Of a stretch of DNA of 64,000 bases, positions 1 to 10,547 are shown in pieces. Position numbers and translations under genes: made by a program. The notes under the pieces were generated by a model that did no database searches, was not told where the DNA came from, and saw only the letters and a program-made list of their open reading frames with translations. Within the stretch, counting starts at the first letter, position 1, and every line of letters begins with the position of its first letter. The stretch spans positions 87,826,360-87,890,359 of the forward strand of contig CM076847.1 of NCBI GenBank assembly GCA_039519185.1, written 5' to 3'. Source of the DNA: Astragalus membranaceus (Eukaryota; Streptophyta; Magnoliopsida; Fabales; Fabaceae).

Positions 1-289
1 CGACTTTGCCGGAGGGGAGGTGTTTGATTTCTACAGGGGCGCTGACGAAGCCGATGAGATTGACGGAGTTGCAAAGTTCCTTTTGCCACTGAATTTCAGA
101 GGGTTTAGGGTACGTTGCATTGGTCATGGAATTGAAGCACCTCAACTTCAACTTCAAATTCCCGTGATTTCCTTTTGGAAGGTGGGTTCTAAAAGATGGG
201 AGTTGGATTTTGGGTTTGGAATTAGGGTTTGGGGGGGACGTCAGTAGGTTCCTAAAGCTTGTTGATGAAACCGCCTGCTCTAACGCCAT
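1..289 (-). CDS. OSB-type organellar single-stranded DNA-binding protein, 5' part only
   Basis: The minus strand opens with ATG at 289 and reads 96 codons without a stop to the window edge, so the 3' end lies outside. The first ~55 residues are rich in Ser, Thr, Lys and Arg with few acids, like an organellar transit peptide. They are followed by a stretch containing QKELCNSVNLIG and VEIKHLPSGK, which matches the start of the single-strand-binding (OB-fold) domain of plant OSB proteins. In that family the OB domain precedes one or more PDF motifs and the proteins bind ssDNA in mitochondria or plastids; those later parts are not visible here. The start was chosen because it is the first ATG of the frame and gives a credible targeting peptide. 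The family call comes from motif memory, and which OSB paralogue this is cannot be decided. Confidence 0.72.
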   Translation of the reverse strand, partial: MALEQAVSSTSFRNLLTSPPNPNSKPKIQLPSFRTHLPKGNHGNLKLKLRCFNSMTNATYPKPSEIQWQKELCNSVNLIGFVSAPVEIKHLPSGKV

Positions 290-706
290 TTGCCCCTTCT
301 TGCTCTTTCAGTTCCAAAATGTTGACGATAAGGGGAATTGGCGGGTCCTCCAGTTTTTGTGACCAAAAAAACGATTGGGCCTCGGCCCATTTAAATCGAC
401 CACTTATGGTCCAGGTATAATTCTTGACCAACAAAAAAAAGTTTAACTATGATTAGATTAAGTTGAAACTCGGTGTTGGCCAGTGTGCGATTTGCTTCTA
501 AGCACGAACGAAAATTAGTCTTTTATTGAAAGCATTAAGACACTTTGTGGGTAGTCTGATCTGAACTAAAAATAAAAGATTAAGTTGAATTTCCATTGTT
601 CGGGAATCTGAGAATACATTCATGAGTTTGTCTTCTCCATTTTGTCAAAAAAAAAGTATGTCCTCCCCAAAAATGGTGGAACTTCAATCCAAAAATGCAA
701 TATTCT
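290..706. other. 5' flank of the OSB-like gene; no gene seen
   Basis: This AT-rich stretch upstream of the minus-strand OSB start presumably contains its promoter and 5'UTR. No clear TATA box or other gene was recognised. A short poly(A) tag (TTTGTCAAAAAAAAA near 641-656) flanked by imperfect copies of a 13-bp sequence resembles the retroposon tails seen elsewhere in the window. Confidence 0.4.
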
Positions 707-924
707 CAGTGGCGGACCTACCTTGTAGTGAGGGGGTTCAGTTGAACCCCCTGGGAAAAAAATTGCACTTACCACCCTATATAAATATCCCAAATCCCCT
801 GAAATTTTAATTTTGAACCCCCTGAAAATTTTAAATTGCACTAGTAGACCAAATTTTGCACCCATTTGACACTGGCCTTAAAAAAGTTGACACCCCTGAC
901 CCCGGGGTCCTGGGTCCGCCACTG
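707..924. mobile_element. Non-autonomous hAT MITE, 218 bp
   Basis: The element starts CAGTGGCGGACC and ends with the inverse (…GGTCCGCCACTG), giving ~12-bp terminal inverted repeats. It is flanked by a perfect 8-bp duplication AATATTCT at 699-706 and 925-932. An 8-bp TSD and CAG-type TIRs are typical of hAT elements. No coding capacity is visible. Confidence 0.88.
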
Positions 925-932
925 AATATTCT

Positions 933-1166
933 TGATCGCAACATGAAGAAGGATACGTTAGGGGAGGATTATTTGACGGCTTTGGTAGATTCTCAACCCT
1001 TTGAGACCAATCTCCTGGAAACATGGATGTAGCGCTTTGCGGGTCTATGCAAGATTTATTTCCCATGGCCACGAGGGAAGTCTTACGGAAAAAGGTTATG
1101 TCATATCGGGAAATCTGTTCATGGATAGAAGTCTTCGAAGATTGTTTGCAGCAGATTCTTCTATAG
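933..1166 (+). pseudogene. Possible frameshifted coding remnant, unidentified
   Basis: With the MITE and one TSD copy removed, a plus-strand frame is open from about 655 to the TAG at 1029-1031 (ending NLLETWM). A second frame overlapping it continues from ATG at 1023 (MDVALCGSMQDLFP…) to a stop at 1164-1166. Both have ordinary protein-like composition, so this may be the C-terminal end of one protein broken by a single-base frameshift. I do not recognise the family. It could also be chance open sequence. Confidence 0.3.
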
Positions 1167-1199
1167 AGCTCAACATGCCCCAAGATCACTCTCCCTAAT

Positions 1200-2344
1200 A
1201 ACTTGGCTAAACAATGTGTAAGTCACTGAAACATGCATATATAATCAAAATGATGAGAAATGGGATAATAACAACATGGAGAATTAAAATGAGCACTATT
1301 AGAACACACGAATTTAGCGTAGAAAACTCCAAAACTGGAGAAAAATCAGGAACTGTTGTTTAATGACAACCAGAGAAAAACACTATGTGAAAATTGTTAC
1401 AACTTCTCTCAAACACCCAATGGCCCCAGTACATCCACACCCTCCAAAGAAAATATTTAACTACATCTCACAACACTCTAAAACAAGATTATAAGAGACA
1501 AAAAAAAGTCAAATACAAACATAATGTGTTTTTGATTGGTGCATCTTGTAAAGGAGAACTTGAGTTCATATATATAACCTTGGTCTCCCCTTTCCTTCAC
1601 AAAACTAAGGAATGTGGGACTTCTTCCAGATGTTCAATTTCAATCAACTCCAACAATCTCCACATTGATTTTCATTTATCCACGAGACATCTTCCGCTTT
1701 CATTGTCTACATCGACAATCATAGTTCAAAAGAACTATCATACTCCACCATAAGGAGTAACTTCACTTGAAGGTAAACTACTTGAAGAATTTCTTCATGT
1801 CGGAAGCCATCGACATAACTTTTTCAAGATGCTCAATTCCAATCAACTCTAACAATCTCCACATTGATTGTAATTGATACGCGAGACATCTTCCACTTTC
1901 ATTGTCTACACTGACAATAATAGTTCAAAACAACTATCATACTCTACCATAAAGAGCACATTTCACTTGAGGAAAAACCACATCAATAACTTCTCCATGT
2001 CGAAAGTCATCCACATAATCTCACAACACATCTTGTGCAACCACGATTGTATCAACACACACCTTGTGCAACCTCGATTGTATCAACACACCCTGCCAAA
2101 ATTTGACATTGCATCTATGTACATACTGTAAACCATGCACCAAGTTGGTTTCCAGGAAAGAGAGGTGGGTCACAATGAACGCACTTAAATACCAATTCTT
2201 TCCTAGCCAGAACCTTTCTCAAACAACACTTTCACAGTATCAAACTTCTTTTCTGATGTGGAAGATTAGACAAAGCCGCAACCACAAATCTTACTAAGAA
2301 ATTAATACCCCATCGAACCAAAAGCTCTGATAACAGTTGTTGGA
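1200..2344. repeat. Non-genic region with a ~199-bp tandem duplication
   Basis: A unit beginning ATG(T/C)TCAATT at 1630 is repeated at 1829. The two ~199-bp copies match along their length, including CAATCTCCACATTGATT and GAGACATCTTCC, with scattered substitutions. A shorter ~30-bp duplication (CTTGTGCAACC…ATTGTATCAACAC) lies at 2034-2095. GCTCTGATAACA just left of the LTR at 2345 is the inverse of a tRNA-Met-type primer-binding site, so this may be internal sequence of a degraded copia-like element read on the minus strand. No gene is supported. Confidence 0.5.
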
Positions 2345-2519
2345 TGTTGGGAATTCAAGTGTGAGTGGTTAGTCACACATCGGCTATGAATGAGCTAAAT
2401 GAAGGATATATAAGAGAGGGGACCCATATTGGGTGGAGATGTGGCGCCTAGGTCTCTTGGTGGTTCGGTTCATTGGCTAGCTCATTGTTGCTACCAGTGC
2501 TCCCTCGGAATCCCCAACA
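2345..2519 (+). mobile_element. Short LTR (TRIM-like) with primer-binding site
   Basis: The segment begins TGTTGGGAATTC and ends GGAATCCCCAACA, so the ends are inverted repeats with TG…CA termini as in LTRs. A tRNA-Met-type primer site (TATCAGAGCC) follows at 2524-2533, and a polypurine-like run TTGAGGGGGAGA lies near 2600. No second LTR follows, so this looks like the left part of a terminal-repeat retrotransposon in miniature. Confidence 0.55.
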
Positions 2520-3009
2520 AGAAGTATCAGAGCCAAGTTCGGCTTGGTGGGGGAGCGAGAAGTAAATCCTGGTTTGGGTCAAGATGTAGGTAACTCACAC
2601 TTGAGGGGGAGATAGCATGAGATATTAATCAAATTACGAAAGCTGATTTGGATTTCATCAACATTGGTTTAGGAGAGATTTACAAAGGAGGAAGGAGGTC
2701 CAATGTTCAAATTTTAGTTATTGATAATTTGATATAACTCACCGAAAACTAACATTTGCCAATAAAAAAAGATGATATTTTGTGTTGCTACTTGACCATG
2801 ATTTGGTTGTCCATCCTTAGGGAGGAGTACTCTTTTTCTTTACCTATTATTTTTCCAAAAATAGGCTTTACATCTGAAGGTTAAAAGAGGTTCCCAACTT
2901 TCTTTGCCAAAAAAAACCATTTGAGTTTGCTTCAATTTTTGTTTGATTTTGTTTTCATTACGGCTTTTCCATCTCTTTCTTGTTCCTGCTTTAGACTTAT
3001 TTTTGGGGT
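2520..3009. other. TRIM remainder and intergenic sequence
   Basis: The first ~90 bases look like the short internal region of the TRIM-like element. The rest is AT-rich and shows no coding sequence I can support. Confidence 0.35.
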
Positions 3010-3462
3010 TAGGCATGGCAATGGGGTGGGCTTTACCTCCCTCGTCCCCGACCCAATACCTAGCGAGGTTGGGTTTTGCCCTTCCCATCCCCATCCCAAA
3101 TGGGGTCGGGTTTCTTTGCGGGGTCCCCGGTTCTGCCATTATTTATATAAAAAAAAGTAAATAATTTATATTGTTAACAATTAATAGAATAAAATCCTAA
3201 TTATTATACTATATTAAAATAAAGTTACAAACCTTAAAATAGATTTTCTGTGTAAAAGAGATCAAAATTAAAAATAAACAAAAATATATGAAATAATATA
3301 AATAAATATATATATGCATAAAATAAAAATTGATAATTAATGTTTAGTCGAGCGAGTGTGGGATGGGCATCGACATCTCAAACGCGCCCTCATTAAAGCG
3401 AGTTTCTGCGTCAAACTCAGATCCGGTGGATGCCCACGGGCCGGGTTTCATTATCATCCCTA
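3010..3462. mobile_element. hAT-type MITE, ~453 bp
   Basis: Imperfect terminal inverted repeats TAGGCATGGCAATG and (inverse) TAGGGATGATAATG bound a non-coding segment with GC-rich ends and an AT-rich core. The flanks are TTTGGGGT (3002-3009) and TTTGGAGT (3463-3470), an 8-bp TSD with one mismatch, consistent with an older hAT insertion. Confidence 0.62.
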
Positions 3463-3656
3463 TTTGGAGTAATTAATTTTTTAATCAATAAGACGTTCCT
3501 TTAAAAACATCAACTCTTTTAGCTGAAGGCCACGTCATCCCATCTATTGGGGCAAAATATAGGAATCAATTCTATTTGGTTTAAGAACAAAGATCAACAT
3601 GGCCTTAGTGAAGATTATTCAGAGAAAAAGGAGCTTGAGGAACCTAGCAACGTTAA

Positions 3657-4252
3657 GAGTGTGTTTGGATTGGAAGAGAAAGAGGAAAGATAGAAAGAGG
3701 GAAGAAAGAGTGAGGGAAGAGAGAAAGATGTGAGAAATAGAGTAGATTAGGGGTGTTGTTTGGTTTAAGAGAAATAGAAGAGTAATAGGGGAGAGAGAGT
3801 TGTGTCTCTTGGTTTGGTTAGAGTGATAGAGAAGAGAGAAAAAAATACTAGTTTTAAAAGGACAAAAACACTCTTATGTGTTTGATTTAATTTTTAAATT
3901 TAATTAAGTTAATAGTTATTTTAATCATTTAATTAAATTAGTTAAATGTTTATTTTATTTAACTAAATAATTATTTTAATCATTTAATTTAATTAGTTAA
4001 ATATTTATGTTAGATATTTAATTTAATTAAATAATGAAAAGAATTAGGACATTGGGGTAATAAAGTGAGGATAAAATAGTAAAAACATAACTACTGCGCC
4101 ATTTTTTTAACCCCTCACTTTTTTCTCCACAATTGGAGAGATTGCAAAAAACAATAAAACAATCATCCCTCCCTCTCTTTTTCCCATTTTTACCCTCAAC
4201 CAAACATGACAAAATGACCCTCTCTTCTCTTTTTCACCTCAAACAAACACAC
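3657..4252. mobile_element. Long-TIR non-coding element (MITE-like)
   Basis: The left end GAGTGTGTTTGGATT followed by purine-rich GAAAGAGGAAAG is mirrored at the right by CTTCTCTTTTTCACC…CAAACAAACACACC. The interior is AT-rich (repeated TTAATTAAATTA). This is a typical plant TIR element architecture. A TSD was not found, so the superfamily is open. Confidence 0.5.
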
Positions 4253-4289
4253 CATAAAATGTAAGACACAGAGGATTAAGATTCCATCA

Positions 4290-4485
4290 AGATCACCAAC
4301 ATTTATGCCGTCCGAGTGAAAATTGGCTCAATTCTCTTAGGTAAGATTTTCGAGTTCGACCCTCGTGTATCGAAAAACATGGTTAAAATAGGAGACTCCA
4401 CTAGATTCCTCAACAAAAATAAGTCATTAGCACCGTCAATAGATACTTCACTCCTTTTTGTCAAAAAAAAAAATACTTCACTCCT
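4290..4485 (+). repeat. SINE-like fragment and 17-bp poly(A) micro-insertion
   Basis: GAGTTCGACCCTC near 4350 resembles a Pol III B box. Downstream, the 13-bp word ATACTTCACTCCT occurs at 4443-4455 and 4473-4485 on either side of TTTTGTCAAAAAAAAAA, a retroposon-type tail. Either an extremely 5'-truncated insertion occurred, or the tail belongs to the SINE and the repeat is coincidental. Confidence 0.45.
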
Positions 4486-4751
4486 ATATGAAATAAAAAA
4501 TATATTTTATAACGACGATTATTAACCAAAACTACGTGATTGTTATCTTTATCTGAAATTTAAATCGATTTTCTTTTTTTTGTCAATCTAAATTGAGTAC
4601 AACTACTACTAAGTGGCCCCAGGAGTAAACTTTCCAGCAACACAAGTACAATTATTCACGTGGGAAGTGCTATTCAGCAAAGGAGAAGAGAGAAAAAAAA
4701 GGCCAAAATTTTGACAAAATTCAAAGGTACGCAAGATGGAAAAAGATAATA

Positions 4752-4783
4752 ATCCCCCCCCCCCCCCCCACCCCACCCCAATA
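4752..4783. repeat. Poly-C tract
   Basis: A run of about 16 cytosines is followed by two CCCCA units. It is a simple repeat whose length is likely to be error-prone. Confidence 0.85.
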
Positions 4784-4871
4784 GTCAACAAAAAAGGCGT
4801 ATCATTCTGACATTTTGTAAATAAAAAATAACCTACTCTTAGCATCCTTCCATTTATATCCATATATTAGA

Positions 4872-5305
4872 AGGCTGTTCATTTAAACCAAAAAACTGAA
4901 CTGAACTGCCAAACCGAACTAAACCGAAATTAACTGAACTTTTGCTAATAGTTTAGAACTGAACTGTTAAGACAGTTCGACCGAACTGAACCGAACTGTC
5001 TTAGCAGTTCGACGAACTGAACTGAACTGTCTTAATAGTTCGGTTCGGCAGTTCGAGCTCGAACCGAACTGTTTTAAATTTTAATTTTTTTTTTCGAATT
5101 CTTGAGCCCAAAAAAAAAAGTTCGAAAAAAAGTTCAAAATTTAAACAGTTCGGTTCGAGCTCGAACTGCCGAACCGAACTATTAAGACAGTTCAGTTCGG
5201 TTCGTCGAACTGCTAAGACAGTTCGGTTCAGTTCGGTCGAACTGTCTTAACAGTTCAGTTCAGTTCGGTGCAGTTCACCTTTAGAACTGAACCATGAACA
5301 ACCCT
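4872..5305. mobile_element. Foldback/hairpin element, 434 bp
   Basis: The left arm (to about 5095) and right arm (from about 5118) are near-perfect reverse complements for roughly 150 bp each, built from CAGTTCGGTTC-type words. The loop is a short T-rich/A-rich stretch. The ends AGGCTGTTCAT and ATGAACAACCCT are inverse, as in hAT-like foldback MITEs. Both flanks are AT-rich, so the TSD is ambiguous. Confidence 0.65.
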
Positions 5306-5986
5306 ACATATATATATATACCACACAGTTGAGAGTAGGTTTTTGACTTTCTATCACTTGAGAGTTGAGTAAGATTATTGCTAATTGATTGATATGGATT
5401 TAGTTAAGAGAGCAGCACATTACTTGTCATTCCATCTCTCCTTCCATCTTATAAAAAGTCCAATTAATTTTGAATAAACAACAACTCTCGCACACCCCAA
5501 AAAAACATAAAGCACCATCATTTTCAGCTGGACTTTGCATTAACATCCAACACTCTTTAAAGCAACATTATCCCTTTCAAATTCTCTAGAGTTACATCAC
5601 TAATAATAAAAACATAGACACCAACCTAAACTTTTACAAGGTGAGAAGGTCCCACAGCCCACTACAAAAACTAAGCCCCACTATCAAAGTGCTTCCATCA
5701 CGTTCCACTAACCTCCACCCTTTGATACAAAAAGGAAGAGCATATCAAGTGAACTTAGACAAGTTATTTCCCTTTACAAAAAATTTGCCAATACATGATG
5801 GGGTCTGGTTGTATTTTCTAGGTATTCACATTGAACCCTGTATTGAGAAAAGTTTCAAGATCGGCAGAAAAAGGAAGGACTATGTCATCCTACTCTGAAT
5901 CCAACTTGATGGGAACCAATGGCTAAAAATTAAGGAGGTTAGAAACAGACAAATAACAGGTGGGTCCCAGAAATACCGAGGTATGT
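5306..5986. other. 3' flank and probable 3'UTR of the bHLH gene
   Basis: This non-coding stretch lies downstream (minus strand) of the bHLH stop codon. A (TA)n run occurs at 5308-5321. The part nearest 5987 should contain the 3'UTR. No further gene is seen. Confidence 0.4.
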
Positions 5987-8949
5987 CTATGGAGGAGGAG
6001 TAGTTTCAGGCTTAACTATACTGGAGGTGTCTGATGGTTGTGACTGGTATATTGCTGATGCTAGTGAGATGGGCATGATGCAGAGTGCCTTTGATTGAAG
6101 GAACTGCATGGCAGCCCCAACATTTTCTTCCATGAGCTTAGCCACCTGTCTTTCTGTGCCATCATTAGACCACTTCTCCCAAGCTGGTTGGTTTCTTCCA
6201 CTCTCACTTCCTTCTTCCTGATCAGTACTAAACTTGAGATATTGTCCTAGAGAAAAGCAAAATTGTGCAAACTATATATACCTAGAATAATTACCTCGAC
6301 TGATGATAATGGGAGGTCAGTTACCAGTGGTGCCACCGCACCCGCTCCACCCAATCTACTCATGCTCAAAACCTGAAAGACAGACAGATGAATTAGTAGT
6401 TATTGGAAGCCTTTAGCACTCTTAGTTTCATATTGCTGAGATTTAAATTTGGATCCAATAAAAAAGCCTTGCTTTCACTTTCATATTCAAGTTCAAGCAG
6501 CGGCATGTACTCCCACACAATCATTGAAACTGTTAACATTTTCGTAGAAAACTAGAAATCGGTATTACTATTCACACACTGCAAATCACACCTTCCACTG
6601 GTGAAAGACAATTGAGTCCACGGCTGATGACCCTTGGAAAGTTGGAGGTTTTTGGGTAGTTAAAGTGGCAACAGTGCAAAATCGCGTAAAACGCTATCAT
6701 TTAATTGTATTTAGATATTCACTAGTGTTCTGGAATAAAATCCAATGGCTAATCAATCTTGTACCAAAGTGGCATCTCAGGCTCATAATTACCAGTTGAA
6801 TCCCCAAAAAATGATGATTTCTAGGGTTGAGAGGTCAAAAATCATAGGTTAACAGGTTTGACAGAATAAACAAAAAATACCATTTAAAGGTACCATTGAA
6901 TATAAAGACCTAATAAAGATAGAATAATAAAAAAATCAAATGTAAAATCCATGAAGATCACAAAAGCACTAACCTTCACCTGAAGCCTCAAGAATTTTAC
7001 ATAATCCACAATCTCATCCAGCATGGCAGCTCTATCTGTCTGAATAAAGTACAAATACACAATCATATTAGAAACAACAGAAAAATTATACAGTAGAGGG
7101 CCAAGAGAAATACACAACTCTTACAAAATCTCTATATCTTGAAATCTGAGATTTATTTCATACTTCAGAACTCTTTAAATTTCATGTACACCTAAACAGA
7201 ATATATGCAGATTTATCCTCTTCTCTTAACCTTTTGATAGGAGCGTTTTCACATAAATAGTTAGCATTAAAAGTTCCTTCAAATGGATACAGACATGAGC
7301 CACATGACCAGTGTTAGGGTAGAACCATAGAACTATAGATGGTTGTGTTCTGACCAAGTATGCAATGAACAGTATCTTCAAGATCCAACAGATAACCAAT
7401 ATCTAACAAGACAATTAGACAAATCAGTCAAACACACCCCTCAAAACTCCATTTTCAGCACCATTTTTGTTTCCGGGGCAGGGGAGGCTCTGTATGTTTT
7501 CTCATCTCAAAGTAAACAACTAAACATGAAAACATCCTTACTTATCTACGGACAAAATTGTACAGGTGAAACATTACATATTGTAACAAAAATAACATGC
7601 ATGAGAAGTCACATACCTTGTTGACACTAGGAACCAGTTCCTGCAAAGCCCTGATTCTTTCAGCTATTCTTTCTCTGCGCAACTGTTATTTAATGGCAAG
7701 ATGAAGAATAAAGAAACATTAGCTAATCAAGGAACAGGCAGTCTGAGTTTATCCTTGTTAAATGTTAAGCATCATAACAAGCAGAAATTCTGTATTCATG
7801 AAAATATGTCAGTGCCCACCCTTTCAGCTATGCTATGTGGATCTGTAGCCTGTCCTCTTCTAGCCCGCACTCTAGGACGCATTGACGGTGGATGTGGAGC
7901 GGCGGCAACTGTAGTAGGCATGGGTTGCCCATGAAAAGTCTGCAAAAACTTTATATATCAAATACAGAAAAAAAAACACTACTTGATCTGTTGATCAACA
8001 ACTTTCCTCGTGGCCATCGCAGAAGCAGAAAGGTGCATATTAAAAATTAATAATCTTGCAAAAAGTAAGCATTTTTTTTATAGATTAGTTGAAACCAAGC
8101 ACATGTGCGTCTTATATAATTTAAGAGGTTAAAAGATTTGAGGGAAAAAATGACCTAAGTACTAATGTCAAGGTCTAAATGGTCTAAATGTCAAGGTCTA
8201 AATGGTCTAATTTTCTGCTAAATGGTCTAAGATTAGGCCAAGTCTACACACTCCATAATATCTAACCATAATTCATTCATCTTCAACTTGAATTCTTATC
8301 TATCTAAAGGTCATACTCCAAGTCAAGCACAACCAGTATGATCCACTCACAAAGGGCAAACATTGATGTAATAGCAAGTTGATATCAACAAAAGCAAGCC
8401 CAAATAATTTGTTACTATGCCAGGCAGCTGAAGAATGTAATTTCTCAAATGTTTTCTATCTTATTGGCATTATATACTGCAAAGTGACCCTAACACATCT
8501 ACTATATACCATTTCTCACCAAAAACAACATCTTCAACAGATGATCACATCCACCAAAAATTCTAAAAAATAAAGAAACAAAATCAGTTTTATAAAAACA
8601 AAATTTATGTAACTTTGTGTAGGGACTTTGAAGAGAAATGAAAAGGTTATTTTACATTCTTAGGTCTGGTATCAACAACTTCCTCCTGGAAGCGCTTTCC
8701 ACTCCCTGAAGCGTCATCGGGCTTCAAAAACCCTCCTTTACCCTGGTCCAGGCTCAACCCTAACTGATAAACCGGTGTGTGAAATCCCGCTCCGGCGGCA
8801 AGGTGAGCGGGGTCGCCGGAATTTAGTTGCAGCATCATCGGAGAAGCTAAGGAAGAAGCATCGGTTCCGTCGGTGGAAGTGAAATTCGGGAGGCCTAGAA
8901 TTTGCTCTAGGAAATCGTCGGCGGGGGTGTCGGATGGGTGATTCGCCAT
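5987..8949 (-). CDS. bHLH transcription factor, UNE12/bHLH7-like (LRL/subfamily XI)
   Basis: Six coding exons can be joined in phase with canonical GT-AG introns: 8656-8949, 7820-7939, 7617-7682, 6974-7039, 6295-6372 and 5987-6217. They give 284 residues. The N-terminus (MANHPSDTPADDFLEQILGL) and exon 2 (FHGQPMPTTVAAAPHPPSMR) match the UNE12/bHLH7 group. The bHLH domain spans about 133-182, with basic-region H133, E137 and R141 of the HxxxExxxR pattern expected to bind E/G-box DNA. Helix 1-loop-helix 2 continues to KFLRLQVK. The C-terminus holds PAWEKWSNDGTERQVAKLME and ALCIMPISLASAIYQSQ, conserved in this clade. It should act in the nucleus as a dimer. All introns fall at codon boundaries and no frame lesion is seen, so the gene looks intact. 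The paralogue identity is inferred. Confidence 0.93.
8167..8232. repeat. Small tandem repeat in bHLH intron 1
   Basis: AATGTCAAGGTCTAAATGGTCTA-like words recur about three times within the 716-bp first intron. This is a local simple duplication. Confidence 0.6.
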
Positions 8950-9300
8950 AACTCGGTTTAGACTCGTCCGAGTTCGGAAAACGAGTTGAGGACTTAATTA
9001 GTTAATGGTTTATGGTGTGTAGAGAAATGGAATAATGATAATCTACTACGTGAGATGAAGCAGAGAAGAGAAATTATCAATTTTGTGAGTTTCAGCTTCG
9101 AGCGTTGTTGCTTGCTCTGCTTTATTTCTACTCAGTCATCACTTTCGCACTTCACAGTTAAGAGCTCAGTTAAGAATGGGTTTGGCTTTATCATGGTTGA
9201 AATACCACCACTCCACTTTTTTATTTTTTAATAAAAGGGACTACTTTTTTCTTTTTTTTTTTAATAAAAGGGACTACATTTTCGATAATTTCCAGCTTCG
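8950..9300 (-). promoter_or_regulatory. Promoter/5'UTR region of the bHLH gene (inferred)
   Basis: This is sequence immediately upstream of the bHLH ATG on the minus strand. It is assigned by position only, and no specific core-promoter element was identified with confidence. Confidence 0.35.
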
Positions 9301-10122
9301 CCCATCTTACTTTTTTTTTGACGGATCGCCCCCATCTTACATTCTTACTATATTTCCTTTCTAATGTAATTCTAATGTAAAAAAAGGTAACTTTTACTAT
9401 AAATTCCTTTCTAATACTTATAATATAATTAAAAAATCATTATAAAAAATGTGGGATGGAGAAGATAGAAGAGAGAGAGAGGTGATGAAAAGATATAATT
9501 AACAGAGATGAGAGGAGAGAGGGAGAGAGAGAGATCATGAGATGAAAAACCACTGACGCCTTGACCCGTGCATTGCACGAGGTAAAAAATCTTGTTAATA
9601 TAGAATTGTTGTTGGGTAAATTTGTTTCTTAAATTGCAACATAAAAAAGCGAGTTTAAATTGAGTAGTATACCAGTTAAATTTTTTCCGAACAATAAATT
9701 CCCCCAAAACACGCTGCTTAACATCACACTTTACGTATTTTGTCACGAAATTATATATTTTTTCACCAGATCGGTTATTGAAACACAAATTTTGCATATT
9801 TGAATAGTTGAATTTTTTTCGAACACTAAATAATCCAAAAACACACTACTTAGCATCGTACATTACATAATTTATATCACAAAATTAATTTTCATTTTCA
9901 CTAATCAAATTATCTAGGAACAAACTTCATGTATTTATAGATCTAATTTTTTTCCTAAATTTTAATATACTCTTGAAACATAAAATTATAAATAAAAAAG
10001 GAGGCGGTGGGAGTTTTGGAGGGAAAGTGGAGTGGGAGACTTCACAAGATTTATATTTTATAAGATAAGATAAGATAAGATAAGATAAGAGAGGTGAGAG
10101 AAGAAAGGTAGAAAAGAATGAT

Positions 10123-10164
<42 letters not shown>

Positions 10165-10472
10165 GAGAGAGAGAGAGGAATGAGATAGGAGAGAGAGAGA
10201 GAGAAAAAGAATAAAGGAAAGAAAAAATTATTGCGTAGGAAATAAAAATAAAAATTTGGTATTTTTTTTGAGTGATCGAAAAGTTGTACGGTGGGACAGA
10301 AAGTTGTACTGTGGTTTTGTGAGGTACAATAATTTGGGTTTTTGTCCAATCCCTTGCCCCCACTTCTGTCCAGTACCATGAACAGTTTCTAAATAAGACA
10401 TGATGCAATTGAGTCACAAGAGCTCATCTCACATAAACTTTTTCTGTATATAAACAAGAGATTTGCTCCGTA
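9301..10472. repeat. AT-rich intergenic DNA with microsatellites and a micro-insertion
   Basis: CCCATCTTAC at 9301-9310 and 9331-9340 flanks a 20-bp T-run insert ending GACGGATCGCC, another truncated retroposon tail (minus orientation). CCGTGCATTGCACGAG near 9567 is a palindromic motif often found at plant transposon ends. (GATAA)n lies at about 10058-10090, and (GA)n runs lie at 10128-10203. No gene is supported. Confidence 0.6.
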
Positions 10473-10547
10473 CACTAGTGCAAAATTTGGAAAAGAATTA
10501 GACCTTTAAAGTCGGGTGCCCAGATGTTTGACTTAAAACATAGACAC
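10473..10547 (+). mobile_element. CACTA transposon left-end remnant
   Basis: CACTAGTGCAAAATTTGG resembles the termini of the CACTA element at 33411-37724 (CACTACTGCAAAATG at its left end, inverse CACTAGTACAAAA at its right end). It runs directly into the LTR at 10548, which apparently inserted into or replaced the rest. No matching right end was found. Confidence 0.45.

Noticed and set aside
9556..9582. CCGTGCATTGCACGAG palindrome as a complete transposon end
   Set aside because: No partner end or TSD could be found nearby, so only mentioned in the region note.
10058..10417. Open frames of 119 and 150 codons rich in Ser-Leu
   Set aside because: Product of (GA)n/(GATAA)n microsatellites translated on the minus strand.
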